A DNA stretch of 64,000 nt from Dickeya fangzhongdai (lineage in GTDB: Bacteria > Pseudomonadota > Gammaproteobacteria > Enterobacterales > Enterobacteriaceae). A model generated the notes under the pieces. That model did not search any database and was not told where the DNA came from. It saw only the letters and a list, made by a program, of their open reading frames with translations. Where the stretch lies: assembly GCF_002812485.1 (NCBI RefSeq), contig NZ_CP025003.1:496001-560000 (forward strand), in the 5' to 3' direction. The translations under genes and the position numbers were made by a program. Each line of letters opens with the position of its first letter. Position 1 is the first letter of the stretch. Shown piece after piece: positions 35,937 to 45,309 of the stretch.

Positions 35937-37115
35937 TTAACGTTCCACCCAACCCAGCGTACGCCGCGCCAGCACATCCCGCAGCAACGGCAGGCTGTTC
36001 ATCGCCATCAGCCCCAGATTCCGCCCGACTTCCATCGGGAACAGGTGATTGGAGAAGACGCGTACCAGCCCGTCGGTCAAGGCTACCGTGGTGTGCTGAT
36101 CCGGCTGGCGGCGGCGCTGATAGCGTTGCAACACCGCCTGACTGCCCGGGTCTTCGCCCTGTTCAACGGCGGCCGTCAGCGTTTCCGCCAGCGTCATCAC
36201 GTCGCGCAGACCGAGGTTAAATCCTTGCCCGGCGATGGGATGCAGAGTTTGCGCCGCGTTGCCCACCAACGCCAGCCGATGGCTAATATGCTGACTGGCG
36301 GTCACCAGCGTCAGCGGATAACTGTGGCGATCGCCGACCTGCGTTATCGCGCCCAGCCGCCAGCCGAAAGCGCGCTGCAACTGCTGGCGAAACTGTGCGT
36401 CGCTCCAGTTATCCACTTCGGCCTGTTGTGACAGCGGGTGGCACCACACCAGCGAACTGCGGCCTTTGCTCATCGGCAGCAGCGCCAGCGGGCCGTGCTC
36501 GGTGAAGCGCTCATAGGCGCGGCCCTGATGTGCTTCGGCGGTGGCGACGTTGGCGATGATCGCCACCTGTTCATACGGCGCCTGCTGCCACTGAATGCCG
36601 GCGTGTTGCGCCAGTTGGGAACGGGAGCCGTCGGCCGCCACCAGCAGTTGCCCGCTGAGGCGGGCGCCGTTGTCCAGCAGCAGCGATGCGCCGTCAGCCT
36701 CCCGGTTGACCTCCACCACCGTTGCCGGGCAGTGCAGCCGTACGCCGGGCGCGTTCTGTAGCAGTGAAAACAGCCGCTTGCCGGCGTCATGCAGTTCGAC
36801 CACGTGGCCCAGCGCCGGCACCCGGTAGTCGCTGGCCTGTAGCCGCACCCGTCCCGCATGCCCCTGATCGCTGACGTGCACGCTGGCGATGGGGGTGGCG
36901 ACGGGCGCGAGCGCCTGCCAGACGCCGATGGCGTCCAACTGCATGCAGGTGCCCTGCGCCAGCGCGATGGCGCGGGCGTCAAAGCCGGGGTGGTGGTGTT
37001 CCTGCGGCGAGCGAGCTTCGATCAGATCCACCGGGATCCGGCCGCCCGACAGGCGGGAGATCGCCAGCGCCAGCGTTGCGCCCGCCATTCCGCCGCCGAC
37101 AATCATGACGGTCAT
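35937..37115 (-). CDS. ubiH: 2-octaprenyl-6-methoxyphenol hydroxylase (ubiquinone biosynthesis)
   Basis: FAD monooxygenase for C1 hydroxylation in the ubiquinone pathway, 392 aa, same as E. coli. Motifs: VGGGMAGATLALAI near 6-19, LVAADGSRSQLAQHAG near 155 and GNAAQTLHPIAGQGFNLGLRD near 283-303. Its start overlaps the pepP stop (ATGA), and ubiI follows after 22 bp. Confidence 0.95.
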   Translation of the reverse strand: MTVMIVGGGMAGATLALAISRLSGGRIPVDLIEARSPQEHHHPGFDARAIALAQGTCMQLDAIGVWQALAPVATPIASVHVSDQGHAGRVRLQASDYRVPALGHVVELHDAGKRLFSLLQNAPGVRLHCPATVVEVNREADGASLLLDNGARLSGQLLVAADGSRSQLAQHAGIQWQQAPYEQVAIIANVATAEAHQGRAYERFTEHGPLALLPMSKGRSSLVWCHPLSQQAEVDNWSDAQFRQQLQRAFGWRLGAITQVGDRHSYPLTLVTASQHISHRLALVGNAAQTLHPIAGQGFNLGLRDVMTLAETLTAAVEQGEDPGSQAVLQRYQRRRQPDQHTTVALTDGLVRVFSNHLFPMEVGRNLGLMAMNSLPLLRDVLARRTLGWVER

Positions 37116-38440
37116 GAGGCTTGTCCTGCCGCCCTTGCCATTAATGCTTCAATCTCGTCCGGATCTTTCACCACGTCGCCGGTCAGCACTTCATTGCCGT
37201 TCTCGGTGATGACGATATCGTCTTCGATACGAATGCCGATGCCGCGATACTCCGGCGGCACATCGGCGTCCGGCGCGATGTACAGACCCGGCTCGACCGT
37301 CAGCACCATGCCCGGCTCCAGCGTACGGCCGCGATCGGCGGTGCCGTAGTCGCCGACGTCATGCACATCCATACCCAACCAGTGGCTCAGGCCGTGCATG
37401 AAGAACTGGCGGTGCGTCTGCTCGGCGAACAGGGTGTCGACGTCGCCTTGCAGGAGGCCGAGTTTGATCAGGCCGCGCAGCATGATGCGCACCACTTCCT
37501 CGTTCACTTCGCGGATGCTGCGGCCCGGCGCGAACATCTCGATAGCGCGCACTTCCGATTCCAGCACGATGTCGTAAATGGCGCGCTGCGCCGGAGTGAA
37601 TTTGCCGTTGACCGGGAAGGTGCGGGTGATGTCGCCGGCGTAGCCCTGATATTCGCAACCGGCATCGATCAGCACCAGATCGCCGTCGCGCATCTGACAT
37701 TCATTTTCGGTGTAGTGCAGAATACAGGCGTTTTCGCCGCTGCCGACAATGGTGTTATAGGACGGGTAGCGCGCGCCGTGGCGGTTAAATTCGTGGTGGA
37801 TTTCCCCTTCCAACTGGTATTCGAACATACCGGGGCGGCATTTCTCCATGGCGCGGGTGTGGGCCAGCGCGCTGATTTCACCGGCGCGGCGCAGGATGTC
37901 GATTTCCGCCGGCGATTTAAACAGGCGCATATCGTGCACCCACGGCCGCCAGTCGGTCAGCGTCGCCGGCGCGTGGAAGCCTTTGCGCGTACCGCCGGTG
38001 CGCAGGGTTTCCAGCGCGGCGAACACCAGCTTGTCGGCATAGGCGTATTCGCCCTGCGCATGGTAGACCACATCCAGGCCGTTGAGCAGCAGATGCAGCT
38101 GTTCGCCGATTTCGCTGAACGGCAGCGCGCGGTCTACGCCCAGCCTGGCGGGGGCCGCTTCCTGGCCGAGGCGACGGCCGAACCAGATTTCAGCGGTGAC
38201 GTCGCGCACCCGGTTGAACAGCACGCTGTGATGGTGATTCTCGTCGCTTTTGATCAGCAGCAAGGCCGCTTCCGGCTCATTGAAGCCGGTGAAATACCAG
38301 AAATCGCTGCTCTGGCGGTAAGGGTAGTCGCTGTCTGCGTTACGTTGCGCTTCCGGCGCGGCAAACAGGATAGCCGCGCTGCCGGGCGCCATCTTGTCCA
38401 GCAGGGCCAGACGGCGGCGGAGGTATTCTTGTTGATTCAT
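37112..38440 (-). CDS. pepP: Xaa-Pro aminopeptidase P
   Basis: Manganese aminopeptidase releasing N-terminal residues before proline, 442 aa (E. coli 441). The creatinase-type N-terminal domain is followed by the M24 domain with all five metal ligands visible: LIDAGCEY, GDITRTF, HGLSHWLGMDVHD, TVEPGLY and GIRIEDD. It heads the pepP-ubiH-ubiI operon, after ygfB by 39 bp. Confidence 0.97.
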   Translation of the reverse strand: MNQQEYLRRRLALLDKMAPGSAAILFAAPEAQRNADSDYPYRQSSDFWYFTGFNEPEAALLLIKSDENHHHSVLFNRVRDVTAEIWFGRRLGQEAAPARLGVDRALPFSEIGEQLHLLLNGLDVVYHAQGEYAYADKLVFAALETLRTGGTRKGFHAPATLTDWRPWVHDMRLFKSPAEIDILRRAGEISALAHTRAMEKCRPGMFEYQLEGEIHHEFNRHGARYPSYNTIVGSGENACILHYTENECQMRDGDLVLIDAGCEYQGYAGDITRTFPVNGKFTPAQRAIYDIVLESEVRAIEMFAPGRSIREVNEEVVRIMLRGLIKLGLLQGDVDTLFAEQTHRQFFMHGLSHWLGMDVHDVGDYGTADRGRTLEPGMVLTVEPGLYIAPDADVPPEYRGIGIRIEDDIVITENGNEVLTGDVVKDPDEIEALMARAAGQAS

Positions 38441-38479
38441 TACCTGCTCCTGAAAAGGGCATCAAATGCAGAATGTGTG

Positions 38480-39064
38480 TTAATGCAGTGTCGGTTTTTT
38501 TTGCTCCGGCGCAGTGACCACCGGACGGGTAAATTCGTTATGGCACATGATGGCCGCTACCCGTACATACTCGATCACTTCTTCCAGCGACTGCTCCAGT
38601 TCATCTTTATCTTCGTCTTCGTCGTAACCGAGCTGGGCGATGTTGCGCAGATCGTCAATCGCTTCTTTCAGCTCGCCCTGCGTTTTGCCAAGGCGGGGCT
38701 GGACGACGCCGAGGCCGAGCAGAAAATGGTTGACCCAGCCGGCCAGCGCGTCGGCGCGGTCGAATATGCTGACGTGCTCCAGCGTGTCGTCCGGCAGGAA
38801 CAGCTGGAACAGAAAGCCGTCGTCCTCCAGCGCGTCGCGGGTAGCCTGATACAGATGTTGCAGCGGCTGGGCCAGCGTCTGCGGAAAGGCCATACCGTCG
38901 TTGGTCAGTTCGAACGTCAGCGTTTTCCAGCTATCATCATGGTTGCCGCCGCACAGCATGCCGCTTATCAGTCCGTGCATTTCGGCGGCGGTCAGGGCCA
39001 CCTGATGCTGTTGCAGTAGCTGGTCGATAGCTTCGTAACCGGGGAGTGTATTCTGTATAGACAT
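38480..39064 (-). CDS. ygfB: YgfB family protein (UPF0149)
   Basis: 194-aa acidic protein, closely matching E. coli YgfB, including [14 protein letters not shown] and [23 protein letters not shown] 39064 (MSIQN) agrees with the family; the frame also includes ATG 39070. It lies upstream of pepP and divergent from zapA, as in E. coli. Molecular function is not established for most homologues. Confidence 0.94.
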   Translation of the reverse strand: MSIQNTLPGYEAIDQLLQQHQVALTAAEMHGLISGMLCGGNHDDSWKTLTFELTNDGMAFPQTLAQPLQHLYQATRDALEDDGFLFQLFLPDDTLEHVSIFDRADALAGWVNHFLLGLGVVQPRLGKTQGELKEAIDDLRNIAQLGYDEDEDKDELEQSLEEVIEYVRVAAIMCHNEFTRPVVTAPEQKKPTLH

Positions 39065-39149
39065 GAGCATTCATCGTCGTTGGCAGGTCGTTCGTGTTAT
39101 GCTACCACCAAGCTCCGCTGCTATACCAGCAAGCTCCGTCGCCAGACCA

Positions 39150-39276
39150 GATACCCAATAGATTTCAAGCGACAGAAAGGCGGCAAGTGAGCGAATCCCG
39201 ATGAGCTTACTCAGGTAAGTGATTCGGGTGAGTGAGCGCAGCCAACGCCTCTGCGGCTTGAAGTATGGCGGGTATA
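39150..39276 (-). repeat. Enterobacterial palindromic repeat, copy 3
   Basis: Bounded by ATACCCAATAGATTTCAAG and GGCTTGAAGTATGGCGGGTATA, with CCCGATGAGCTTACTCAGGT in the middle. It is the minus-strand counterpart of copies at 12040 and 15639 and fills much of the ygfB-zapA gap, which also holds their divergent promoters. Confidence 0.75.
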
Positions 39277-39398
39277 AAGGGCTTGTATCTTCTATTGTGG
39301 ATATATATAGTAGCGCCCGCTTTTTCCCGGCCCCGTCACGGGCCGCGCAGCGGATGTCCCTCATGCGGGCGTGAAACGAAATAAGGCAGGAAGGTGAC

Positions 39399-39728
39399 AT
39401 GTCTGCACAACCGGTAGATATTCAGATTTTTGGCCGTTCGTTAAGAGTCAATTGTCCGCCAGAACAGCAGGATGCGCTGAATCAGGCTGCGGAGGATCTT
39501 AACCAGCGGTTGCAGGACCTCAAGGTTCGTACCCGGGTGACGAACACGGAGCAACTGGTGTTCATCGCGGCGCTCAACGTGTGCCACGAGCTGGCGCAGG
39601 AGCGGTTGAAAACCCGCGATTATGCCGCCAATATGGAACAGCGTATTCGCATGTTGCAGCAGACGATTGAACAGGCGTTGCTGGAGCAGGGCCGTATTAC
39701 CGAGCGTCAGGGCGCGCAATTTGAGTAG
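39399..39728 (+). CDS. zapA: Cell division protein ZapA
   Basis: 109-aa FtsZ-ring stabiliser matching E. coli ZapA in length and context. The N-terminal globular part ([20 protein letters not shown]) is followed by a long coiled coil (about 60-105). GGAAGGTG precedes ATG 39399. It is directly upstream of 6S RNA and ygfA, a conserved trio. Confidence 0.96.
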   Translation: MSAQPVDIQIFGRSLRVNCPPEQQDALNQAAEDLNQRLQDLKVRTRVTNTEQLVFIAALNVCHELAQERLKTRDYAANMEQRIRMLQQTIEQALLEQGRITERQGAQFE

Positions 39729-39810
39729 CGTGTCTCGTTTTGACAAAAGTACGGTTTTTTGGGGTAACACATCGCTGCCAGACATGATAAGGTAGCCTTG
39801 AAAGAACAAA

Positions 39811-39993
39811 ATTTCTCTGAGATGTTCGTCAGCGGGCAAGTCCCCTGAGCCGATATTTCAACCAACAGAATGTAACGATCCGTGGTTGGTGAGCATGCTC
39901 GGTTCGACCGAGAAGCCTTAAGACTGCGACGTTGCGTTCACCTTGAACCAAGGGTTCAAGGGTTACAGCCTGCGGCGGCATCTCGGAGATTCC
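39811..39993 (+). ncRNA. ssrS: 6S RNA
   Basis: The 183-nt sequence matches E. coli 6S RNA strongly: it starts ATTTCTCTGAGATGTTCG, has the GTTGGTGAGCATGCTCGG block and CCTTGAACCAAGGGTTCAAG, and ends ATCTCGGAGATTCC, with the closing stem between CTCTGAGAT and ATCTCGGAG. It binds sigma70 RNA polymerase in stationary phase. It is followed 52 bp later by ygfA, as elsewhere. Confidence 0.96.
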
Positions 39994-40045
39994 CTCTCGT
40001 TTATTCCCCTTTGATTGCATGTTAATTGCATGAAAGTGACTGCGC

Positions 40046-40660
40046 ATGAATCCAGCCAGTGCTTCTTCCGACCTTTCTTCCGTAGCGGCATTACGCCAGC
40101 AAATCCGTCAGCAGGTTCGTCAGCGTCGTCGCGCGTTAAATCGTGAACAGCAAGCTGCTTTTGCCGCACAGGCTGCCGAACGGGCGATGGCGCACCCGCG
40201 TCTTGGCGACGCCAGTCGGGTGGCGCTGTTTCTGTCGTTTGACGGCGAGCTGGATACCCGGCCGTTGATCGATGCGTTATGGCAGCGACACAAACAGGTT
40301 TACCTGCCGGTGCTGCATCCGTTCTGCAACGGGCATCTGCTGTTTTTGCGTTATGCGCCGGATACCGAACTGGTGTGGAACCGGCTGAAGATTCAGGAGC
40401 CGCGGCTGGATGTGCGCCAGGTGTTGCCGGTTGAGCAACTGGATGTGCTGCTGACGCCGCTGGTGGCGTTCGACGCTGCCGGGCAGCGGCTTGGCATGGG
40501 CGGCGGGTTTTATGACCGCACGCTGCAGCACTGGCGGTCGCGCGGTCCGTATCCCATCGGGCTGGCGCACGATTGTCAGCAGGTGGATGTGCTGCCGGCG
40601 GAAAGCTGGGATGTGCCGCTGCCGGAAATTATCACCCCGTCCCGCAGTTGGCGCTGGTGA
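40046..40660 (+). CDS. ygfA: 5-formyltetrahydrofolate cyclo-ligase
   Basis: ATP-dependent enzyme returning 5-formyl-THF to the folate pool, 204 aa. The N-terminal RQQIRQQVRQRRRALNREQQ basic helix and the active-site loop RLGMGGGFYDRTL near 149-161 are diagnostic. It is co-located with 6S RNA, from whose transcript it is probably made. Confidence 0.94.
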   Translation: MNPASASSDLSSVAALRQQIRQQVRQRRRALNREQQAAFAAQAAERAMAHPRLGDASRVALFLSFDGELDTRPLIDALWQRHKQVYLPVLHPFCNGHLLFLRYAPDTELVWNRLKIQEPRLDVRQVLPVEQLDVLLTPLVAFDAAGQRLGMGGGFYDRTLQHWRSRGPYPIGLAHDCQQVDVLPAESWDVPLPEIITPSRSWRW

Positions 40661-40673
40661 AAGCGCGGCGGGA

Positions 40674-41930
40674 TTAACTCGCCGCCGGCATCGGCGTTTG
40701 CCGGTCGTGTCCCAGCATTTGCTGCACCAGCTCCACGCAGCGCAGAAAGCGGCTGTCGTAGTCTGATTCGGTGACGTGGACGTACGGCACGTTATTTTCC
40801 GCCAGCATACTTTTGAGCACGTCCTGAAACGCCTTGCGATCCGCCGCGCTGCCCAGACTGCGCAGGCCGTCCGCCACCCAGGGGGTGTTGTTCTCCAGCA
40901 GAATCACCAGATCAAAGCGGTACTCCTCAACCAGCGCCTGTACGAACGGGTGCTCACGGCCTTCGTATTTTTTGCAAAACGCCTGCGTGGTGATGAAGTC
41001 GGTGTCGATAAACGCCACTTTGTTGGCATATTTCACGGCGAAATCAATGTACTGGGCCTGGCCGAGCGCGATTTTGTCGTAGTCCGAATACTGTAGCGCC
41101 ATTTCGTCGCCGCCCAGGTGGGAGAACACGTAATCGCGGCCGTATTCCCAGGCGCTGGTGGTATTGAAAATATTGGCCAGCTTGTTGACCAGCGTGGACT
41201 TGCCGCTGGACTCGCCGCCCAAAACCGCCACGGTGCGCACGAAGAACGGTTTCACCTCGGTGGGGATATATTCCCAGTAGCGGAACGGATCCTGACGGAT
41301 CTGCGCGCCGCTGATGCTCATAAAGGAGCGTTTAGGGTCGATCAGCACGGTTTCGATGCCGAGATGTTCCTTGTACTGCGGCGCGTCCTGCTCTTCGCTG
41401 GTGTAGACGTAGCTAGGGTCGATGCCTTTTTCCGACATGAACTGCTTAATGCCGCGGCTCCACACATCCCAGCCGTGCGGATAGGGTTCCATGCCCTGTT
41501 CGTTGAAGGCGTGAATGTGGATATTTTTCTGATATTTGAAGGTTTGCAGCAGCCAGCGCAGGCGGTCGCTGACGGTCGGCTGTTGCGACATGGAACTGTG
41601 CTCGAACAGCTGGCGGTCGCGCGGCTCGTCGTAGCCCAGAATCACGTGCAGTTCGTCTATCTGGCTGCAGGCGCGCTGAATCAGGTAAATGTGGCCGGTG
41701 TGCAGCGGATAAAACTTGCCGAACACCACGCCGATGCTTTTTTGCTGATAAGGAAATTCCAGCCCCAGAAAACGGTGCAGCGACTCCAGCTTCTGGGCGC
41801 TGGGGCTTTTGATTTTGGCGTTGAGCAACTGGCTTAAGTAGCCTTTGGTCATACCCGCGGCATCGGCGACCTGTTGCAGGGTACAGCCTTTTTGTCTGAT
41901 GGCTGTTTTCAGGTAATCGTAGGGAGACAT
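40674..41930 (-). CDS. nadR: NAD biosynthesis regulator / NMN adenylyltransferase / ribosylnicotinamide kinase
   Basis: 418 aa, three domains as in E. coli NadR. An N-terminal helix-turn-helix (TLQQVADAAGMTKGYLSQLL, 16-35) represses NAD genes. The NMN adenylyltransferase domain starts VVFGKFYPLHTGHIYLIQ near 68. The C-terminal ribosylnicotinamide kinase has Walker A GGESSGKSTLVNKL near 238. It lies downstream of radA in the serB-radA-nadR order. Confidence 0.96.
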   Translation of the reverse strand: MSPYDYLKTAIRQKGCTLQQVADAAGMTKGYLSQLLNAKIKSPSAQKLESLHRFLGLEFPYQQKSIGVVFGKFYPLHTGHIYLIQRACSQIDELHVILGYDEPRDRQLFEHSSMSQQPTVSDRLRWLLQTFKYQKNIHIHAFNEQGMEPYPHGWDVWSRGIKQFMSEKGIDPSYVYTSEEQDAPQYKEHLGIETVLIDPKRSFMSISGAQIRQDPFRYWEYIPTEVKPFFVRTVAVLGGESSGKSTLVNKLANIFNTTSAWEYGRDYVFSHLGGDEMALQYSDYDKIALGQAQYIDFAVKYANKVAFIDTDFITTQAFCKKYEGREHPFVQALVEEYRFDLVILLENNTPWVADGLRSLGSAADRKAFQDVLKSMLAENNVPYVHVTESDYDSRFLRCVELVQQMLGHDRQTPMPAAS

Positions 41931-41954
41931 GGTCTGATACTCCGATGTGGCGGA

Positions 41955-42005
41955 TAACGCTCTGCTATATTAACGCGTTACGATGTTAACGCTCTGCCAT
42001 ATTAA
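41955..42005 (+). repeat. Near-perfect 19-bp direct repeat between nadR and radA
   Basis: TAACGCTCTGCTATATTAA (41955-41973) and TAACGCTCTGCCATATTAA (41987-42005) differ at one base with a 32-bp period; a partial third unit follows (GGCTCTGAC). Confidence 0.75.
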
Positions 42006-42033
42006 GGCTCTGACGAGCAAAGCCTAATGGAAA

Positions 42034-43419
42034 TTACAGATCATCAAGGATCGCCAGCGCGTCCGACAGTTTTTTCACGCCCATCACCTGCATGTTGGCG
42101 GGTGGTTTTTTCGGCATGTTGGCAAACGGCACTATGGCGCGTTTAAAGCCGTGTTTGGCGGCTTCGGTGATACGTTCCTGACCGCTCGGCACCGGGCGAA
42201 TTTCCCCGGCCAGCCCGACTTCGCCGAACACCACCAAATCCTGCGGCAGCGGCCGATCGCGGAAGCTGGACACCAGCGACAGCAGCAGCGCCAGGTCGGC
42301 GCTGGTTTCCGTTACCTTGACGCCGCCCACCACGTTGACGAACACGTCCTGATCCGACATTTGCAGCCCGCCGTGACGGTGCAGCACCGCCAGCAAGATC
42401 GCCAGCCGGTTCTGTTCCAGCCCGACCGCTACCCGACGCGGATTCGCCATCATCGAGTGATCTACCAGCGCCTGAATTTCCACCAGCAGCGGCCGGGTGC
42501 CTTCCCATACCACCATCACCGAACTGCCGGAGGTGATTTCATCGCCCCGGCTCAGGAAGATGGCGGACGGGTTGCTGACTTCCCGCAGCCCTTGTTCGGT
42601 CATGGCGAAGACGCCCAGCTCGTTGACGGCGCCGAAGCGGTTTTTGTGGCTGCGCAGGGTGCGGAAACGGGAGTCGGCGTCGCCGTCCAGCAGCACCGAA
42701 CAGTCGATACAGTGCTCCAGCACTTTCGGGCCGGCCAGCGAGCCGTCTTTGGTGACATGGCCGACCATGATGATGGCGACGCCGCGGGTTTTGGCGAAGC
42801 GTGTCAGGTAGGCGGCGGTTTCCCGCACCTGCGCCACGCTGCCGGGAGACGACTGAATGTCCGCCAGATGCATCACCTGAATGGAGTCGATCACCATCAG
42901 TTTCGGCTGTTCCTGTTCGGCAATCAGGCAGATCTGCTCGATGCTGGTTTCCGACAGCATATTGATGTGCTGGGCGGGCAGGCCAAGACGGTGAGCGCGC
43001 ATCGCCACCTGCTGGAGGGATTCCTCGCCGGTGACATACAGGGTCTTCATCTGTTCGGCCAGTTTGCACAGGGTTTGCAGCAACAGGGTACTTTTGCCGG
43101 CGCCGGGGTTGCCGCCGATCAGAATGGCGCTGCCGGGTACTACGCCGCCGCCCAGCACCCGGTCGAATTCCAGAAAGCCGGTGGAGAAACGCGGCAGCGC
43201 TTCCAGGCTGATGTCCGACAGTTTCTGTACCCGGCTGACGTTGCCGCTGTCCCCGGCGTAACCGGAGAAACGGTCGTTGCGTGACGAGGAGGACGCGGCG
43301 GCCAGACGCACCTCGGTGATGGTATTCCAGGCGTGACAGGCGCTGCACTGCCCCTGCCAACGCGGATAGTCGGCCCCGCATTCATTACAGACAAAGGCGC
43401 GTTTGACGGCTTTGGCCAT
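42034..43419 (-). CDS. radA: DNA repair protein RadA
   Basis: 461-aa RecA-like helicase acting in recombination intermediates, same size as E. coli RadA. Zinc finger CNECGADYPRWQGQCSAC near 11-28, Walker A GGNPGAGKSTLL near 97-108, the RadA-specific KNRFG motif near 258, and a Lon-protease-like C-terminal domain. ATG 43419 follows GGAGG. Confidence 0.97.
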   Translation of the reverse strand: MAKAVKRAFVCNECGADYPRWQGQCSACHAWNTITEVRLAAASSSSRNDRFSGYAGDSGNVSRVQKLSDISLEALPRFSTGFLEFDRVLGGGVVPGSAILIGGNPGAGKSTLLLQTLCKLAEQMKTLYVTGEESLQQVAMRAHRLGLPAQHINMLSETSIEQICLIAEQEQPKLMVIDSIQVMHLADIQSSPGSVAQVRETAAYLTRFAKTRGVAIIMVGHVTKDGSLAGPKVLEHCIDCSVLLDGDADSRFRTLRSHKNRFGAVNELGVFAMTEQGLREVSNPSAIFLSRGDEITSGSSVMVVWEGTRPLLVEIQALVDHSMMANPRRVAVGLEQNRLAILLAVLHRHGGLQMSDQDVFVNVVGGVKVTETSADLALLLSLVSSFRDRPLPQDLVVFGEVGLAGEIRPVPSGQERITEAAKHGFKRAIVPFANMPKKPPANMQVMGVKKLSDALAILDDL

Positions 43420-43437
43420 GAATTACCTCCTTTTTAC

Positions 43438-43492
43438 TGCTCTTTACTACATCTGCTCTTTACTACATCAGTGCTCTTTACTGCACTGCATC
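43438..43492 (+). repeat. 16-bp tandem repeat upstream of radA
   Basis: TGCTCTTTACTACATC occurs twice head to tail (43438-43453, 43454-43469), followed by a degenerate third unit starting TGCTCTTTACT at 43472. It fills the radA-serB gap and lies in the radA leader, so copy-number change could differ between strains. Confidence 0.8.
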
Positions 43493-43507
43493 TCGGTATG
43501 GCGTGGC

Positions 43508-44485
43508 TCAGCCTTTTTCATGCCTCAGGCTGCCGCTGAGAATGCATAACACGCCGGTCAAGTCGGCATGGCGGATGCTGACCGCGCTCTGTTCGTTGAC
43601 CTTGGGTTTGGCGTGGTAGGCGATGCCCAGCCCGGCCGCTTTGATCATCAGCAGGTCGTTGGCGCCGTCGCCGATGGCGACCGTCTGGTGTGGCGGGATC
43701 GAAAGCTTTTCCGCCAGCTGACGCAGCGTATCGGCTTTATATTTCGCATCGACGATCGGGCCGACCACGTCGCCGGTCAGTTTGCCGTCGCGCATGCCCA
43801 TTTCGTTGGCGACCGCCGCCACCAGCCCGAGTTCATCACGCAGGTAGTCGGCGAAATAGGTGAAGCCGCCGGAAGCGATGGCCAGATGCCAGCCCGCGTC
43901 CTGCAACTGTTTGACCATGTTTTTCAGACCCGGCATCAGCGGCAGGGCGTCCCGCACCTGACGCAGAATGTTGGCGTCCGCGTCTTTCAGGGTGCCGACG
44001 CGCTGGCGCAGGCTGGCGGAGAAATCCAGCTCGCCGCGCATGGCGCGCTCGGTGACCTCGGCCACTTGCTCGCCGGTGCCCGCCAGTTTGGCGATCTCAT
44101 CGATACATTCGATCTGGATCGCGGTGGAATCCATGTCCATGACCAGCAGACCGGGTGAGCGCAGGCTCGGGGTGTTGTACATTGGCGTCACGTCCAGCCC
44201 CAGTTCGTGGGCTACCTTGGTGATGCGCGGCGTCAGGATGCCGGCCAACCGTACCACCTGATAATCATCTACGCTCCAGGCGCTGACGATCACCAGCGGC
44301 TCATCCAGACGGCGCTGAATGCGAGATAACAGATATTTGTCGAGCACGTCGCCGTACATCAGCCAGCCGGTATTGCCGGCGCGGTAGTCGAGCGGCATTA
44401 CCTCGTCGTCACTCAACGACAGCGGTAAATTTGGCCAGCAGTTGATCTCATCGGGCAGATCGCTATAGGTCAAACGGTTCGACAT
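43508..44485 (-). CDS. serB: Phosphoserine phosphatase
   Basis: HAD-family enzyme for the last step of serine synthesis, 325 aa (E. coli 322). HAD motif I MDMDSTAIQ near 115-123 with IECIDEIAKLAG following, motif II IASGGFTYFAD and motif III/IV AIGDGANDLLMI near 270. It is divergent from smp and upstream of radA, as in E. coli. Confidence 0.97.
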   Translation of the reverse strand: MSNRLTYSDLPDEINCWPNLPLSLSDDEVMPLDYRAGNTGWLMYGDVLDKYLLSRIQRRLDEPLVIVSAWSVDDYQVVRLAGILTPRITKVAHELGLDVTPMYNTPSLRSPGLLVMDMDSTAIQIECIDEIAKLAGTGEQVAEVTERAMRGELDFSASLRQRVGTLKDADANILRQVRDALPLMPGLKNMVKQLQDAGWHLAIASGGFTYFADYLRDELGLVAAVANEMGMRDGKLTGDVVGPIVDAKYKADTLRQLAEKLSIPPHQTVAIGDGANDLLMIKAAGLGIAYHAKPKVNEQSAVSIRHADLTGVLCILSGSLRHEKG

Positions 44486-44614
44486 GGGTTAAATATCCTT
44501 TCCTGCGGGTAGTGAAGAATTGACGGGGTGGACGGTCACAAATCAACGCAACAAGCTATCCTATCGCCAACGCTTCTGGCAACATGAAAGTATCCAAATC
44601 GCGCAGGTATTCCC

Positions 44615-45295
44615 ATGGTTCGGGCCCGGATAAAATTTCGCTTACATCGTACGGCCATTGTGCTGATCTGTCTGGCTCTGCTGGTGGTGTTGCTGCAGGG
44701 TGCGTCCTATTTCAGCCTCAGTCATCAAATGGCCCGTTCCGAGCAGGTGGAAGAGCTGGCGCGCACGCTGGTGAAGCAGGTGGCGTTCAGTCTGACGCCG
44801 CTGATGGAAAGCAACAGCGACAACAGCGGCAGAATCGGGGAAACGCTGCGACAGCTCACCGACCACAACCGTATTCTGGATGCCGCGTTGTACCAGCAGG
44901 ACGGCACGCTGGTGGCGCGCGCCGGCGAACAGATTGAGGTGCGCGACCGGCTGGCGCTGGATGGCAGCCGCGCCGGCAGCTACTTCAACCACCAACTGGT
45001 GGAGCCGATCAACAGTAAGGACGGGCCGATCGGTTTTCTGCGCATCACGCTGGATACCCACGTGCTGGCGACCGAAGCCCGCCAGGTCGACAACACCACC
45101 AACATTCTGCGATTGATGATTCTGATGGCGCTGGCCATCGGCATTATTTTGGCCCGCACCCTGCTGCAGCATCGCCGTTCCCGCTGGCAGCAGTCTCCTT
45201 ATTTGCTGACGGCCAACGCGTCGGCGCAGGATGATGAACCGGCTAACGACGATGAGCCGTCCACGCAGGATGGCGATCAGACCCGCAAACCCTGA
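44615..45295 (+). CDS. smp: Smp/YtjB membrane protein
   Basis: 226-aa inner-membrane protein matching E. coli Smp. TM1 is at about 13-33, a periplasmic domain with EVRDRLALDGSRAGSYFNHQ at about 109-128, TM2 at about 166-184, then an acidic tail. It is divergent from serB. Function unknown despite wide conservation. Confidence 0.92.
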   Translation: MVRARIKFRLHRTAIVLICLALLVVLLQGASYFSLSHQMARSEQVEELARTLVKQVAFSLTPLMESNSDNSGRIGETLRQLTDHNRILDAALYQQDGTLVARAGEQIEVRDRLALDGSRAGSYFNHQLVEPINSKDGPIGFLRITLDTHVLATEARQVDNTTNILRLMILMALAIGIILARTLLQHRRSRWQQSPYLLTANASAQDDEPANDDEPSTQDGDQTRKP

Positions 45296-45309
45296 GTTGG
45301 GCTGTCGTA

